Below, piece by piece: positions 1-4,973 of a DNA stretch of 5,058 bases. Source of the DNA: Nitrospirales bacterium. Its GTDB lineage: Bacteria > Nitrospirota > Nitrospiria > Nitrospirales > UBA2166. A model generated the notes under the pieces. The model saw only the letters and a list, made by a program, of their open reading frames with translations, was not told the DNA's origin and ran no database searches. The translations under genes and the position numbers were made by a program. The stretch spans positions 1-5,058 of the forward strand of contig JAJDBL010000274.1 of assembly GCA_029261375.1 (NCBI GenBank). Reading direction: 5' to 3'. Numbering within the stretch: the first letter of the stretch is position 1; each line of letters opens with the position of its first letter.

Positions 1-762
1 GCAGAACGTCAGGGAAAGCTCAAACCCGGCTCAACGATGGTTGAGCCGACCAGCGGCAACACCGGCATTGGGCTTGCCATGATTTCCGCGGTTCGAGGAT
101 ATAAACTTATTCTGGTCATGCCGGAAAGTATGAGCATGGAACGCGCCAGCCTCTTATCCTCCTATGGTGCACAACTCGTCCTCACACCGGCATGGGAAGG
201 GATGCAAGGATCAATCAAAGAGGCTGAGAACATCGTCTCTCAAAACCACGACTACATCATGCCAGATCAATTTTCGAATCCCGCGAATCCTGACATGCAT
301 CGTCGCACGACGGGACCCGAGATCTGGGAAGCCCGCGAGGGAAAGATCGATGCGTTTGTAGCCGCAGTCGGAACTGGAGGAACCATCACCGGCGTGGGTG
401 AGGTGCTCAAGGCAAAGAACCCTAACGTGCAGATTATTGCGGTGGAACCGGTCGGATCCCCGGTACTGTCAGGCGGAGAAGCCGGACCACATAAAATTCA
501 AGGCATTGGGGCCGGATTTGTCCCTGCCGTGCTGAACAGGTCAATTCTTGACCGCATCATCACGGTGAGCGACGACGACGCCTACAAAACAACGAAACAA
601 TTGGCGCGAACTGAAGGACTCCTCACGGGAATATCGGCAGGGGCTAACGTGTTCGCGGCTCGCCAGGTCGCCAAGGAGCTAGGCCCTGGCAAGACCGTCG
701 TGACTATATTGTGTGATACGGGCGAACGGTACCTCACGGTAGAAAAGTATTTCAATATCTAA
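1..762 (+). CDS. cysK: Cysteine synthase (O-acetylserine sulfhydrylase), 5'-truncated by the window
   Basis: This is a PLP-dependent fold-type II enzyme that makes cysteine from an activated serine and a sulfur donor in the cytoplasm. The reading frame is open from base 1. The visible 253 residues begin about 50 residues into the family, so the start codon and the PLP-binding lysine lie outside the window; the ATG at 37 is internal. Visible motifs are the substrate loop TSGNTG (residues 17-22), the PLP-phosphate loop GTGGT (124-128), [11 protein letters not shown] (163-173), GISAGAN with the pyridine-contacting Ser212, and the C-terminal [17 protein letters not shown] is typical of O-acetylserine-using CysK. 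The O-phosphoserine-using mycobacterial CysM has a different sequence there, so O-acetylserine is the likelier substrate. The next gene starts 14 bases after the stop, and the context suggests that a carrier thiocarboxylate could be the sulfur donor (inference). Family assignment is firm; the donor is not. Confidence 0.95.
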   Translation, partial: AERQGKLKPGSTMVEPTSGNTGIGLAMISAVRGYKLILVMPESMSMERASLLSSYGAQLVLTPAWEGMQGSIKEAENIVSQNHDYIMPDQFSNPANPDMHRRTTGPEIWEAREGKIDAFVAAVGTGGTITGVGEVLKAKNPNVQIIAVEPVGSPVLSGGEAGPHKIQGIGAGFVPAVLNRSILDRIITVSDDDAYKTTKQLARTEGLLTGISAGANVFAARQVAKELGPGKTVVTILCDTGERYLTVEKYFNI

Positions 763-776
763 ATAAGACGGTCAGG

Positions 777-1583
777 ATGAACTTTACCGAAGAGCAGATT
801 ACGAGATACAGCCGCCATATTCTACTTCCCGAAGTCGGAGGGAAGGGGCAAAAGAAACTCTCTGAAGCACGCGTGCTTGTGGTCGGGGCTGGCGGACTCG
901 GGTCCCCAGCGATTCTTTACCTTGCCGCAGCCGGTATCGGCACCATTGGAATCATCGACAACGATGTCGTGGATTTAACCAATTTGCAGCGGCAGGTCAT
1001 CCACCACACCGAAGATCTGGGGAAACCAAAAGTCCTCTCTGCACAGGCCAAGGTCGAGGCGCTCAACCCGAATGTCACCGTGATCCCTCTTGAAAAGCGC
1101 CTCGATGAGAGCAACGCGATCGACATTATCAAGGACTACGACATCGTCGTCGATGGGGCGGACAATTTTCCAACGAAATTTCTCATCAACGATGCCTGTT
1201 TTTTCGCCGAGCGCCCGCTCGTCCATGGAGCAATCCTTCGATTTGAAGGGCGAGTATTTACGATTCTTCCAAAAGAAACCGCATGTTATCGGTGTGTCTT
1301 TAACGCCCCACCGCCAGCTGGCGTCGTGCCCAGTTGTCAGGAAGCTGGTGTGATTGGTGTGCTTGCGGGTGTCATCGGCACCATCCAAGCCACGGAAGTA
1401 CTGAAACTTGTGATTGGAATCGGAACGCCGGTCACAAATAGGCTTCTTGACTATGACGCAAAGACAAGCCGTTTTCGCCAGATTAAGGTTTCGAAACGCC
1501 CTGAATGTCCTCTGTGCGGCGACGACCCGACCATATCCGAACTATCGGAGTCTGAACAACCCGCGTGCGCCCTCAACACCTGA
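777..1583 (+). CDS. moeB: MoeB/ThiF-family E1-like adenylyltransferase, copy 1
   Basis: This E1-like enzyme adenylates the C-terminal glycine of a ubiquitin-like sulfur carrier using ATP, preparing it for conversion to a thiocarboxylate. The 268-residue protein opens with the family hallmark RYSRHILLPEVG (10-21). It then shows the nucleotide loop GAGGLGSP (37-44), the acidic stretch D61-N-D63, N69-L-Q-R72-Q, K85 and the Mg-site region DGADNF (126-131). Two CxxC pairs, C170/C173 and C244/C247, should bind structural zinc. C187 in PSCQEAGV aligns with the conserved cysteine of E. coli MoeB and ThiF. There is no rhodanese domain. About 20 residues follow the last CxxC, more than in E. coli MoeB. 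No good ribosome-binding site precedes the ATG; only CAGG directly abuts it, so coupling to the upstream gene is likely. Its partner is presumably the carrier at 2818, though a molybdopterin or thiamin role cannot be excluded. Confidence 0.93.
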   Translation: MNFTEEQITRYSRHILLPEVGGKGQKKLSEARVLVVGAGGLGSPAILYLAAAGIGTIGIIDNDVVDLTNLQRQVIHHTEDLGKPKVLSAQAKVEALNPNVTVIPLEKRLDESNAIDIIKDYDIVVDGADNFPTKFLINDACFFAERPLVHGAILRFEGRVFTILPKETACYRCVFNAPPPAGVVPSCQEAGVIGVLAGVIGTIQATEVLKLVIGIGTPVTNRLLDYDAKTSRFRQIKVSKRPECPLCGDDPTISELSESEQPACALNT

Positions 1584-1586
1584 GAC

Positions 1587-2828
1587 ATGACGATGCCGGG
1601 AAAGATTAAAGGACTCAAGTGCCGTGAGTGCGGGAGAGCCTACCCCGCAGATCCTATTCACGTGTGCGAGATGTGTTTTGGTCCACTAGAAGTCGATTAC
1701 AACTACGAGGTCATTAAGCAGAATTTCACCAAAGAATCGGTGAAGAATGGTCCGCCAAGTCTGTGGAGATTTATCGATCTTCTTCCGGTTGAAGGTCCAG
1801 CCACCGTCGGGCTGAACGCTGGGTATACCCCCCTTGTACATGCGAAAAATCTAGGGGCGCAACTCGGTCTCGACGAACTATATATCAAGAATGATACTGT
1901 CAACCACCCCACGCTCTCGTTCAAAGACCGTGTCGTTGCGGTCGCGCTCACACGTGCACGCGAGATGGGATTTGAAACGGTTGCCTGCGCGTCAACAGGG
2001 AACCTCGCTAATTCTGTTGCGGCCCAAGCGGCACAAGCCGGGATGCGATGCTTCGTGTTTATTCCCGCCGGCCTCGAAGCAGGCAAGGTCTTGGGGAATC
2101 TTATCTACCGCCCAACGGTTGTCGAGGTAGAGGGCAACTACGATGACGTCAATAGACTCTGCAGCGAGATCGCTGCGAAGTATCACTGGGGATTCGTGAA
2201 CGTGAACATACGTCCCTACTACGCTGAGGGATCGAAGAGCCTCGCGTTTGAAACCGCGGAACAACTTGGCTGGAAGGCGCCAGATCAAGTGGTCATTCCG
2301 ATCGCGTCAGGCTCACTGTTGACCAAGATCTGGAAGGGATTGAACGAACTCCATCAACTCGGATTTATCGATCCAGTCAAAACCAAACTGCATGGAGCAC
2401 AGGCCGAGGGATGCTCCCCCGTGGCGACCGCGTTTAAGCGAGGCGTTGATTTCTTCAAACCAGTGAAACCAAACACCATCGCGAAATCGCTTGCCATCGG
2501 AAACCCCGCAGATGGCTACTACGCCATTAGGGCCACGAACGAAAGTGGCGGGAGCATGGACTTTGTGTCCGACGATGAAATCATCGAAGGCATCAAGCTT
2601 CTGGCTCAAACCGAGGGCATCTTTGCCGAAACAGCAGGTGGCGTCACCATTGGCGTTCTCAGAAAATTAGTGAAGAATGGATTGATCAAAAAGGGTGACG
2701 TGACCGTTGCCTACGTGACGGGCAATGGCCTAAAAACGCAAGAAGCGGTATCGGAATTCGTCGGCCAACCATTTCGCATCCTACCGAAGCTACAAAGCTT
2801 TGAAGAAGGAGTCCCGCATGCCAATTAA
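1587..2828 (+). CDS. thrC: Threonine synthase with N-terminal zinc ribbon
   Basis: Threonine synthase is a PLP enzyme that converts O-phosphohomoserine to threonine. The 413-residue protein begins with a zinc ribbon formed by C12/C15 and C27/C30. The fold-type II core follows, with NHPTLSFKDR (106-115) placing the PLP Schiff-base lysine at K113. Further motifs are STGNLANS (136-143), the PLP-phosphate loop in PIASGSLL (238-245), SLAIGNPADG (301-310), EGIFAETAGGVT (343-354) and TGNGLKT near the C-terminus. The start lies 3 bases after the preceding stop with no clear Shine-Dalgarno sequence, implying coupled translation; an in-frame ATG at 1593 would remove only two residues. Its 3' end overlaps the sulfur-carrier gene by 11 bases. 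The tight placement within a sulfur-transfer operon is notable, because O-phosphohomoserine could also be a precursor of homocysteine. Ordinary threonine synthesis remains the default call. Confidence 0.93.
   Translation: MTMPGKIKGLKCRECGRAYPADPIHVCEMCFGPLEVDYNYEVIKQNFTKESVKNGPPSLWRFIDLLPVEGPATVGLNAGYTPLVHAKNLGAQLGLDELYIKNDTVNHPTLSFKDRVVAVALTRAREMGFETVACASTGNLANSVAAQAAQAGMRCFVFIPAGLEAGKVLGNLIYRPTVVEVEGNYDDVNRLCSEIAAKYHWGFVNVNIRPYYAEGSKSLAFETAEQLGWKAPDQVVIPIASGSLLTKIWKGLNELHQLGFIDPVKTKLHGAQAEGCSPVATAFKRGVDFFKPVKPNTIAKSLAIGNPADGYYAIRATNESGGSMDFVSDDEIIEGIKLLAQTEGIFAETAGGVTIGVLRKLVKNGLIKKGDVTVAYVTGNGLKTQEAVSEFVGQPFRILPKLQSFEEGVPHAN
2803..2811 (+). promoter_or_regulatory. Strong Shine-Dalgarno sequence that decides the sulfur-carrier start
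   Basis: AAGAAGGAG ends six bases before the ATG at 2818. It lies inside the last codons of thrC. It is the best ribosome-binding site in the window and favours the start at 2818 over an in-frame ATG at 2800. Starting at 2818 gives the N-terminus MPINIRIP, which matches the length and first beta strand of CysO/MoaD proteins. Confidence 0.8.
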
Positions 2829-3120
2829 CATTCGGATTCCACCACCACTCTTGCCGCTGACCGGGGGAAAGAGTGAAATTGAAGGAACAAGCTCTAGCAT
2901 CGCAGGCCTGCTTGAGGAACTTGAATCAAATTACCCTGGGATGAAAGAACGTCTCTGCGACGACCAAGGAGAGCTACGGCGGTTTGTGAATGTCTACCTC
3001 AACGAAGAAGACATTCGGTTTCTTGATGGCAAGGACACTAAAATCAATGATGGCGATGAAGTATCCATCATACCAGCCATAGCCGGCGGAAGCGGTGAGG
3101 GACTAAGATGCCAAGTCTGA
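2818..3120 (+). CDS. cysO: CysO-like ubiquitin-fold sulfur carrier with C-terminal extension
   Basis: This small beta-grasp protein should carry sulfur as a C-terminal thiocarboxylate for amino-acid biosynthesis. It has 100 residues from the ATG at 2818. The start MPINIRIPPPLLPLTGG and the internal RRFVNVYLNEEDIRF (54-68) resemble M. tuberculosis CysO more than MoaD or ThiS; this comparison is from memory. It ends with D78-G-D80-EVSIIPAIAGG, placing the functional Gly-Gly at 90-91. Unlike CysO, it does not stop there: nine more residues, SGEGLRCQV, follow. These must be removed before the glycine can be adenylated, and the JAMM protease gene at 4388 is a natural processing enzyme. The gene overlaps thrC by 11 bases and the NIL gene by 13, and part of the tail codons doubles as the next ribosome-binding site. 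A role as MoaD for molybdopterin is possible but less favoured by the neighbours. Confidence 0.88.
   Translation: MPINIRIPPPLLPLTGGKSEIEGTSSSIAGLLEELESNYPGMKERLCDDQGELRRFVNVYLNEEDIRFLDGKDTKINDGDEVSIIPAIAGGSGEGLRCQV
3094..3100 (+). promoter_or_regulatory. Ribosome-binding site of the NIL gene, inside the carrier tail codons
   Basis: GGTGAGG ends seven bases before the ATG at 3108. It lies within the codons for the residues just after the carrier's Gly-Gly. It supports the NIL start and shows that the carrier's C-terminal extension and the downstream initiation signal share the same DNA. Confidence 0.6.
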
Positions 3121-3350
3121 AATATCGCCTGGGATTTCCAGAGGAACAGATTCCAAGACCCATCGTCTACGAAATTGGGAAAGAATACCCGGTCGTCACA
3201 AACATTCGTGGAGCCAATGTGACGGAAACCACAGGATGGATGAACCTCGAACTCACAGGGGAAATCGTTGACATTGAGCGAGCCGTTGAAGGCTTAAAAC
3301 AAAAAGGTGTACAGGTCGATCCGATCGAACTTGACGTGATCGATGGTTAA
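3108..3350 (+). CDS. Free-standing NIL-domain protein
   Basis: This 80-residue protein matches the NIL domain, a small ferredoxin-like alpha/beta module. It is otherwise found at the C-terminus of the methionine ABC-transporter ATPase MetN and in ferredoxin-linked proteins implicated in homocysteine synthesis. Visible features are the opening strand LKYRLGFP (4-11) and the helix and strand region PRPIVYEIGKEYPVVTN (16-32). The signature position reads N32-I-R34 rather than N-I-L, followed by GANVTETTG (35-43), a strand ending NLELTG (46-51), and a final helix and strand ending KGVQVDPIELDV. There is no metal motif, signal peptide or membrane segment. It starts inside the carrier gene, so the two are probably co-translated. 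The family and context suggest methionine or homocysteine binding, perhaps sensing, or a partner role in sulfur transfer; the exact function is unknown. Confidence 0.78.
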   Translation: MPSLKYRLGFPEEQIPRPIVYEIGKEYPVVTNIRGANVTETTGWMNLELTGEIVDIERAVEGLKQKGVQVDPIELDVIDG

Positions 3351-3460
3351 TAGAGCGAAGAAGCTGTCCGCGTTCAGAAAAAAGAAGACATGAAGACTAA
3401 ACAAAATGTCGCCATAAAATCGAATTTGTCCATCCGGGCCGACGGCTAAAAGCTATTCCA
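3351..3460 (+). other. 110-base gap between the NIL gene and the second MoeB-like gene
   Basis: No convincing gene, RNA or terminator is visible here. TAAAAT at 3415-3420 resembles a -10 box, but no good -35 box sits at the right distance, so a promoter for the next gene is only a weak possibility. The gap breaks the tight overlapping layout of the upstream five genes. The ATG at 3461 lacks a recognisable Shine-Dalgarno sequence. The string CGTTCAG (3371-3377) also occurs in the gap after 4267. Confidence 0.4.
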
Positions 3461-4267
3461 ATGGAATTCACTGACACCCAGGTTGAGCGCTACAGCCGTC
3501 ATTTCATTCTTCCGGAAGTGGGAGGGAAAGGGCAGAGAAAAATCGCTGAAGCAAAGGTCCTTATTATTGGGGCTGGAGGCTTGGGATCCCCTGCAGCATT
3601 GTATCTCGCTGCATCCGGCGTAGGCACCCTGGGCATTGTGGACCATGATGTGGTTGATCTCTCCAACCTTCAACGACAGATATTGCATTCGACAAGAACC
3701 ATTGATCAGCCGAAAGTACAATCGGCATTCGACAGACTAAAGTCAGTGAATCCAGATGTCACGATTGTCCCATTCGCACATTCAATTGACACCTCGAACA
3801 TCGATGAATTGTTTGGGGCTTATGACATTATCATGGATGGATCGGATAACTTTGCAACCCGCTACCTTATTAATGACGCGAGTTTTTTTGCCAAAAAGAC
3901 ACTGGTGTCGGCGAGCATGTTCAGGTTTGAAGGCCAACTGACAACATTAAGGCCCCACCAAGGATCACCATGTTACCGCTGCTTATATCCTGAACCACCA
4001 CCAGAAGGATTGGTACCCAACTGCCAAGAAGCAGGGGTTTTGGGCGCACTTGCGGGAACCATGGGTTCTCTTCAAGCTTCAGAGGTCATTAAGGAGATCC
4101 TGGGCATCGGGACATCCTTGGCCGGTCGCCTCATGCTCTATGACGCTCTCAGCATGACATTTCGTGAGGTGAAAATCCCCAAAGACCAAAAATGTGCGCT
4201 GTGTGGTCCCAATCCCGCAATCACAAAACTTCTTGACTACTCATTTAGCTGCACCGTTCCGCAGTAA
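3461..4267 (+). CDS. moeB: MoeB/ThiF-family E1-like adenylyltransferase, copy 2
   Basis: This second E1-like enzyme has the same length (268 residues) and architecture as the one at 777, and by eye about half of its residues are identical. Motifs are RYSRHFILPEVG (10-21), GAGGLGSP (37-44), D61-H-D63, N69-L-Q-R72-Q, K85 and DGSDNF (126-131). The zinc pairs are C171/C174 and C245/C248. C188 in PNCQEAGV is the counterpart of the conserved MoeB/ThiF cysteine. All catalytic and zinc positions are intact, so this is not a decaying copy. Like copy 1 it has a tail of about 20 residues after the last CxxC and lacks a rhodanese domain. It sits between the carrier/NIL genes and the JAMM protease and may be the dedicated carrier-activating enzyme, with the other copy serving a different carrier. 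Which copy activates which carrier cannot be told from sequence alone. Both flanking gaps exceed 100 bases, so it may be transcribed separately. Confidence 0.93.
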   Translation: MEFTDTQVERYSRHFILPEVGGKGQRKIAEAKVLIIGAGGLGSPAALYLAASGVGTLGIVDHDVVDLSNLQRQILHSTRTIDQPKVQSAFDRLKSVNPDVTIVPFAHSIDTSNIDELFGAYDIIMDGSDNFATRYLINDASFFAKKTLVSASMFRFEGQLTTLRPHQGSPCYRCLYPEPPPEGLVPNCQEAGVLGALAGTMGSLQASEVIKEILGIGTSLAGRLMLYDALSMTFREVKIPKDQKCALCGPNPAITKLLDYSFSCTVPQ

Positions 4268-4387
4268 GTGAGCGATCAGCAATCAGCGTTCAGCCGTGAG
4301 AAGGGCGAAACGGAAACACGATTCAGCTTTCACCATCGAGAACGTTTGTCCTTTTACCTGGTTTAGCTGACTGCCGATAGCCTCTTT
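4268..4387 (+). other. 120-base gap occupied almost entirely by a repeat element
   Basis: There is no gene here. Almost the whole gap lies between the arms of the imperfect inverted repeat described separately. No Shine-Dalgarno sequence is visible before the ATG at 4388. The reading frame of the downstream gene meets a TAG at 4364-4366, so the protease cannot start much further upstream. Confidence 0.5.
4272..4381. repeat. Heptamer-based imperfect inverted repeat spanning the intergenic gap
   Basis: The outer arms are GCGATCAGCAATCAGC (4272-4287) and GCTGACTGCCGATAGC (4366-4381), which pair at 13 of 16 positions. The left arm is built from tandem seven-base units, GATCAGC, AATCAGC and GTTCAGC (4274-4294). 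A further ATTCAGC lies at 4321-4327. No target-site duplication is evident. It looks like a dispersed intergenic palindrome or a short heptamer repeat of the kind common in some bacterial genomes. Copy number elsewhere cannot be judged from this window. Confidence 0.6.
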
Positions 4388-4813
4388 ATGCTCCACATTC
4401 CCCAATCAATTATCGACGAGATGACAGCGCACGCGATGAGCCTGAGCCCTGTTGAGTGCTGCGGCATCATGGGAGGAACCACCTCCGGAGACGATGCGCA
4501 CGTCACCCATATCTATCCAATCAAGAACGAAGACCATTCTATTGTGTCGTACTTCATGGACCCAAAGGAACTGTTGTGGGTCCACAAGAATATGCGATCA
4601 AACAAACTTGATCTGCTAGTTATCTATCACTCACACACGCATACTCAGGCCTATCCTTCTGCAACCGACGTGCGGTTAGCCTTCTATCCCGACGCACACT
4701 ACATGATTGTTTCACTCGAAGTTAAAGATCAGCCCGACATCAAAGCATTTCGAATCGTGAAGGGGAACATCAACCAAGACGAGTTCTCTGTTACCACGCC
4801 CTCCGCCAGCTAG
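4388..4813 (+). CDS. mec: Mec-like JAMM/MPN+ metalloprotease
   Basis: This zinc isopeptidase should cleave peptide bonds at the C-terminal glycine of the sulfur carrier. In M. tuberculosis, Mec releases cysteine from the CysO-cysteine adduct; in Wolinella, HcyD both trims the HcyS precursor and releases homocysteine. The 141-residue protein has the complete JAMM set: E23 in SPVECCGIMGG, then H81-S-H83, seven residues, S91, two residues, D94. H81, H83 and D94 should bind zinc and E23 should act as the general base. The stretch HSHTHTQAYPSATD (81-94) strongly recalls bacterial Mec proteins. There is no signal peptide, so it is cytoplasmic. The start at 4388 is the only ATG after an in-frame stop at 4364 and has no visible Shine-Dalgarno sequence. 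The likely substrates are the carrier encoded at 2818, with its nine-residue tail, and its amino-acid adducts. Confidence 0.92.
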   Translation: MLHIPQSIIDEMTAHAMSLSPVECCGIMGGTTSGDDAHVTHIYPIKNEDHSIVSYFMDPKELLWVHKNMRSNKLDLLVIYHSHTHTQAYPSATDVRLAFYPDAHYMIVSLEVKDQPDIKAFRIVKGNINQDEFSVTTPSAS

Positions 4814-4973
4814 ATTGGCATAGCCAAAGACCGTTTGCCTAGCTACGGCGGCAGGGGCTCAGTGCTCGCAAGCGCTGGTGACAATGGGGACAGGGTGAGA
4901 TCGACAGGTGGAGGGAAGAGGGATCTCGCCCTCCACCCATGTACATTAACAACCGCCGTATTGGTTGAAGGTT
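4814..4973. other. Intergenic DNA between converging genes
   Basis: These 160 bases separate the protease stop from the stop of a minus-strand gene. No reading frame here is convincing. Several small inverted repeats occur: TTGGC/GCCAA (4815-4827), a stem of about 7-8 pairs including wobbles around CGCA (4859-4878), and the larger pair of hairpins near 4893-4937. No T-tract follows any of them on either strand. Confidence 0.5.
4893..4937. terminator. Possible bidirectional terminator region with two overlapping hairpins
   Basis: GGTGGAGGG (4907-4915) and CCCTCCACC (4929-4937) form a perfect 9-base-pair stem with a 13-base loop. A competing stem pairs GGGTGAGATC (4893-4902) with GATCTCGCCC (4922-4931) over ten pairs, one of them a G-U wobble in plus-strand RNA. 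The two share bases 4929-4931, so they cannot form together. The position between convergent genes suits a terminator, but no T-tract follows on either strand, so intrinsic termination is doubtful. Confidence 0.4.

Noticed and set aside
975..1388. Long antisense open frame within the first MoeB-like gene
   Set aside because: It is fully covered by a gene with intact family motifs on the other strand and its translation shows no recognisable domain. It is a shadow of the real coding frame.
1703..2609. Several antisense open frames inside thrC
   Set aside because: thrC motifs are continuous across this stretch and the antisense translations look non-protein-like (rich in Arg and Ser with no motif).
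2800..2817. Upstream ATG giving the carrier six extra N-terminal residues
   Set aside because: The start at 2818 has a well-spaced strong Shine-Dalgarno sequence and gives the expected CysO-like N-terminus; the start at 2800 has neither.
2818..3120. Calling the carrier MoaD (molybdopterin synthase small subunit) or ThiS
   Set aside because: The overall length and internal RFVNVYLNEEDIRF resemble CysO, and the neighbours are amino-acid sulfur enzymes and a JAMM protease, with no moaE, thiG or other cofactor genes in view.
3390..3449. A 19-codon open frame in the gap before the second MoeB-like gene
   Set aside because: It starts MKTKQNVAIK after a weak AAGAAG, but it is too short, has no recognisable features and could easily arise by chance.
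3351..3460. Riboswitch or T-box leader for methionine or cysteine control in the intergenic gap
   Set aside because: No conserved SAM-riboswitch, T-box or terminator/antiterminator structure could be recognised in this 110-base stretch.
4272..4381. A classical MITE insertion
   Set aside because: The inverted arms are imperfect and no target-site duplication flanks them (the sequence left of 4272 does not match that right of 4381), so mobility is not supported by this window alone.
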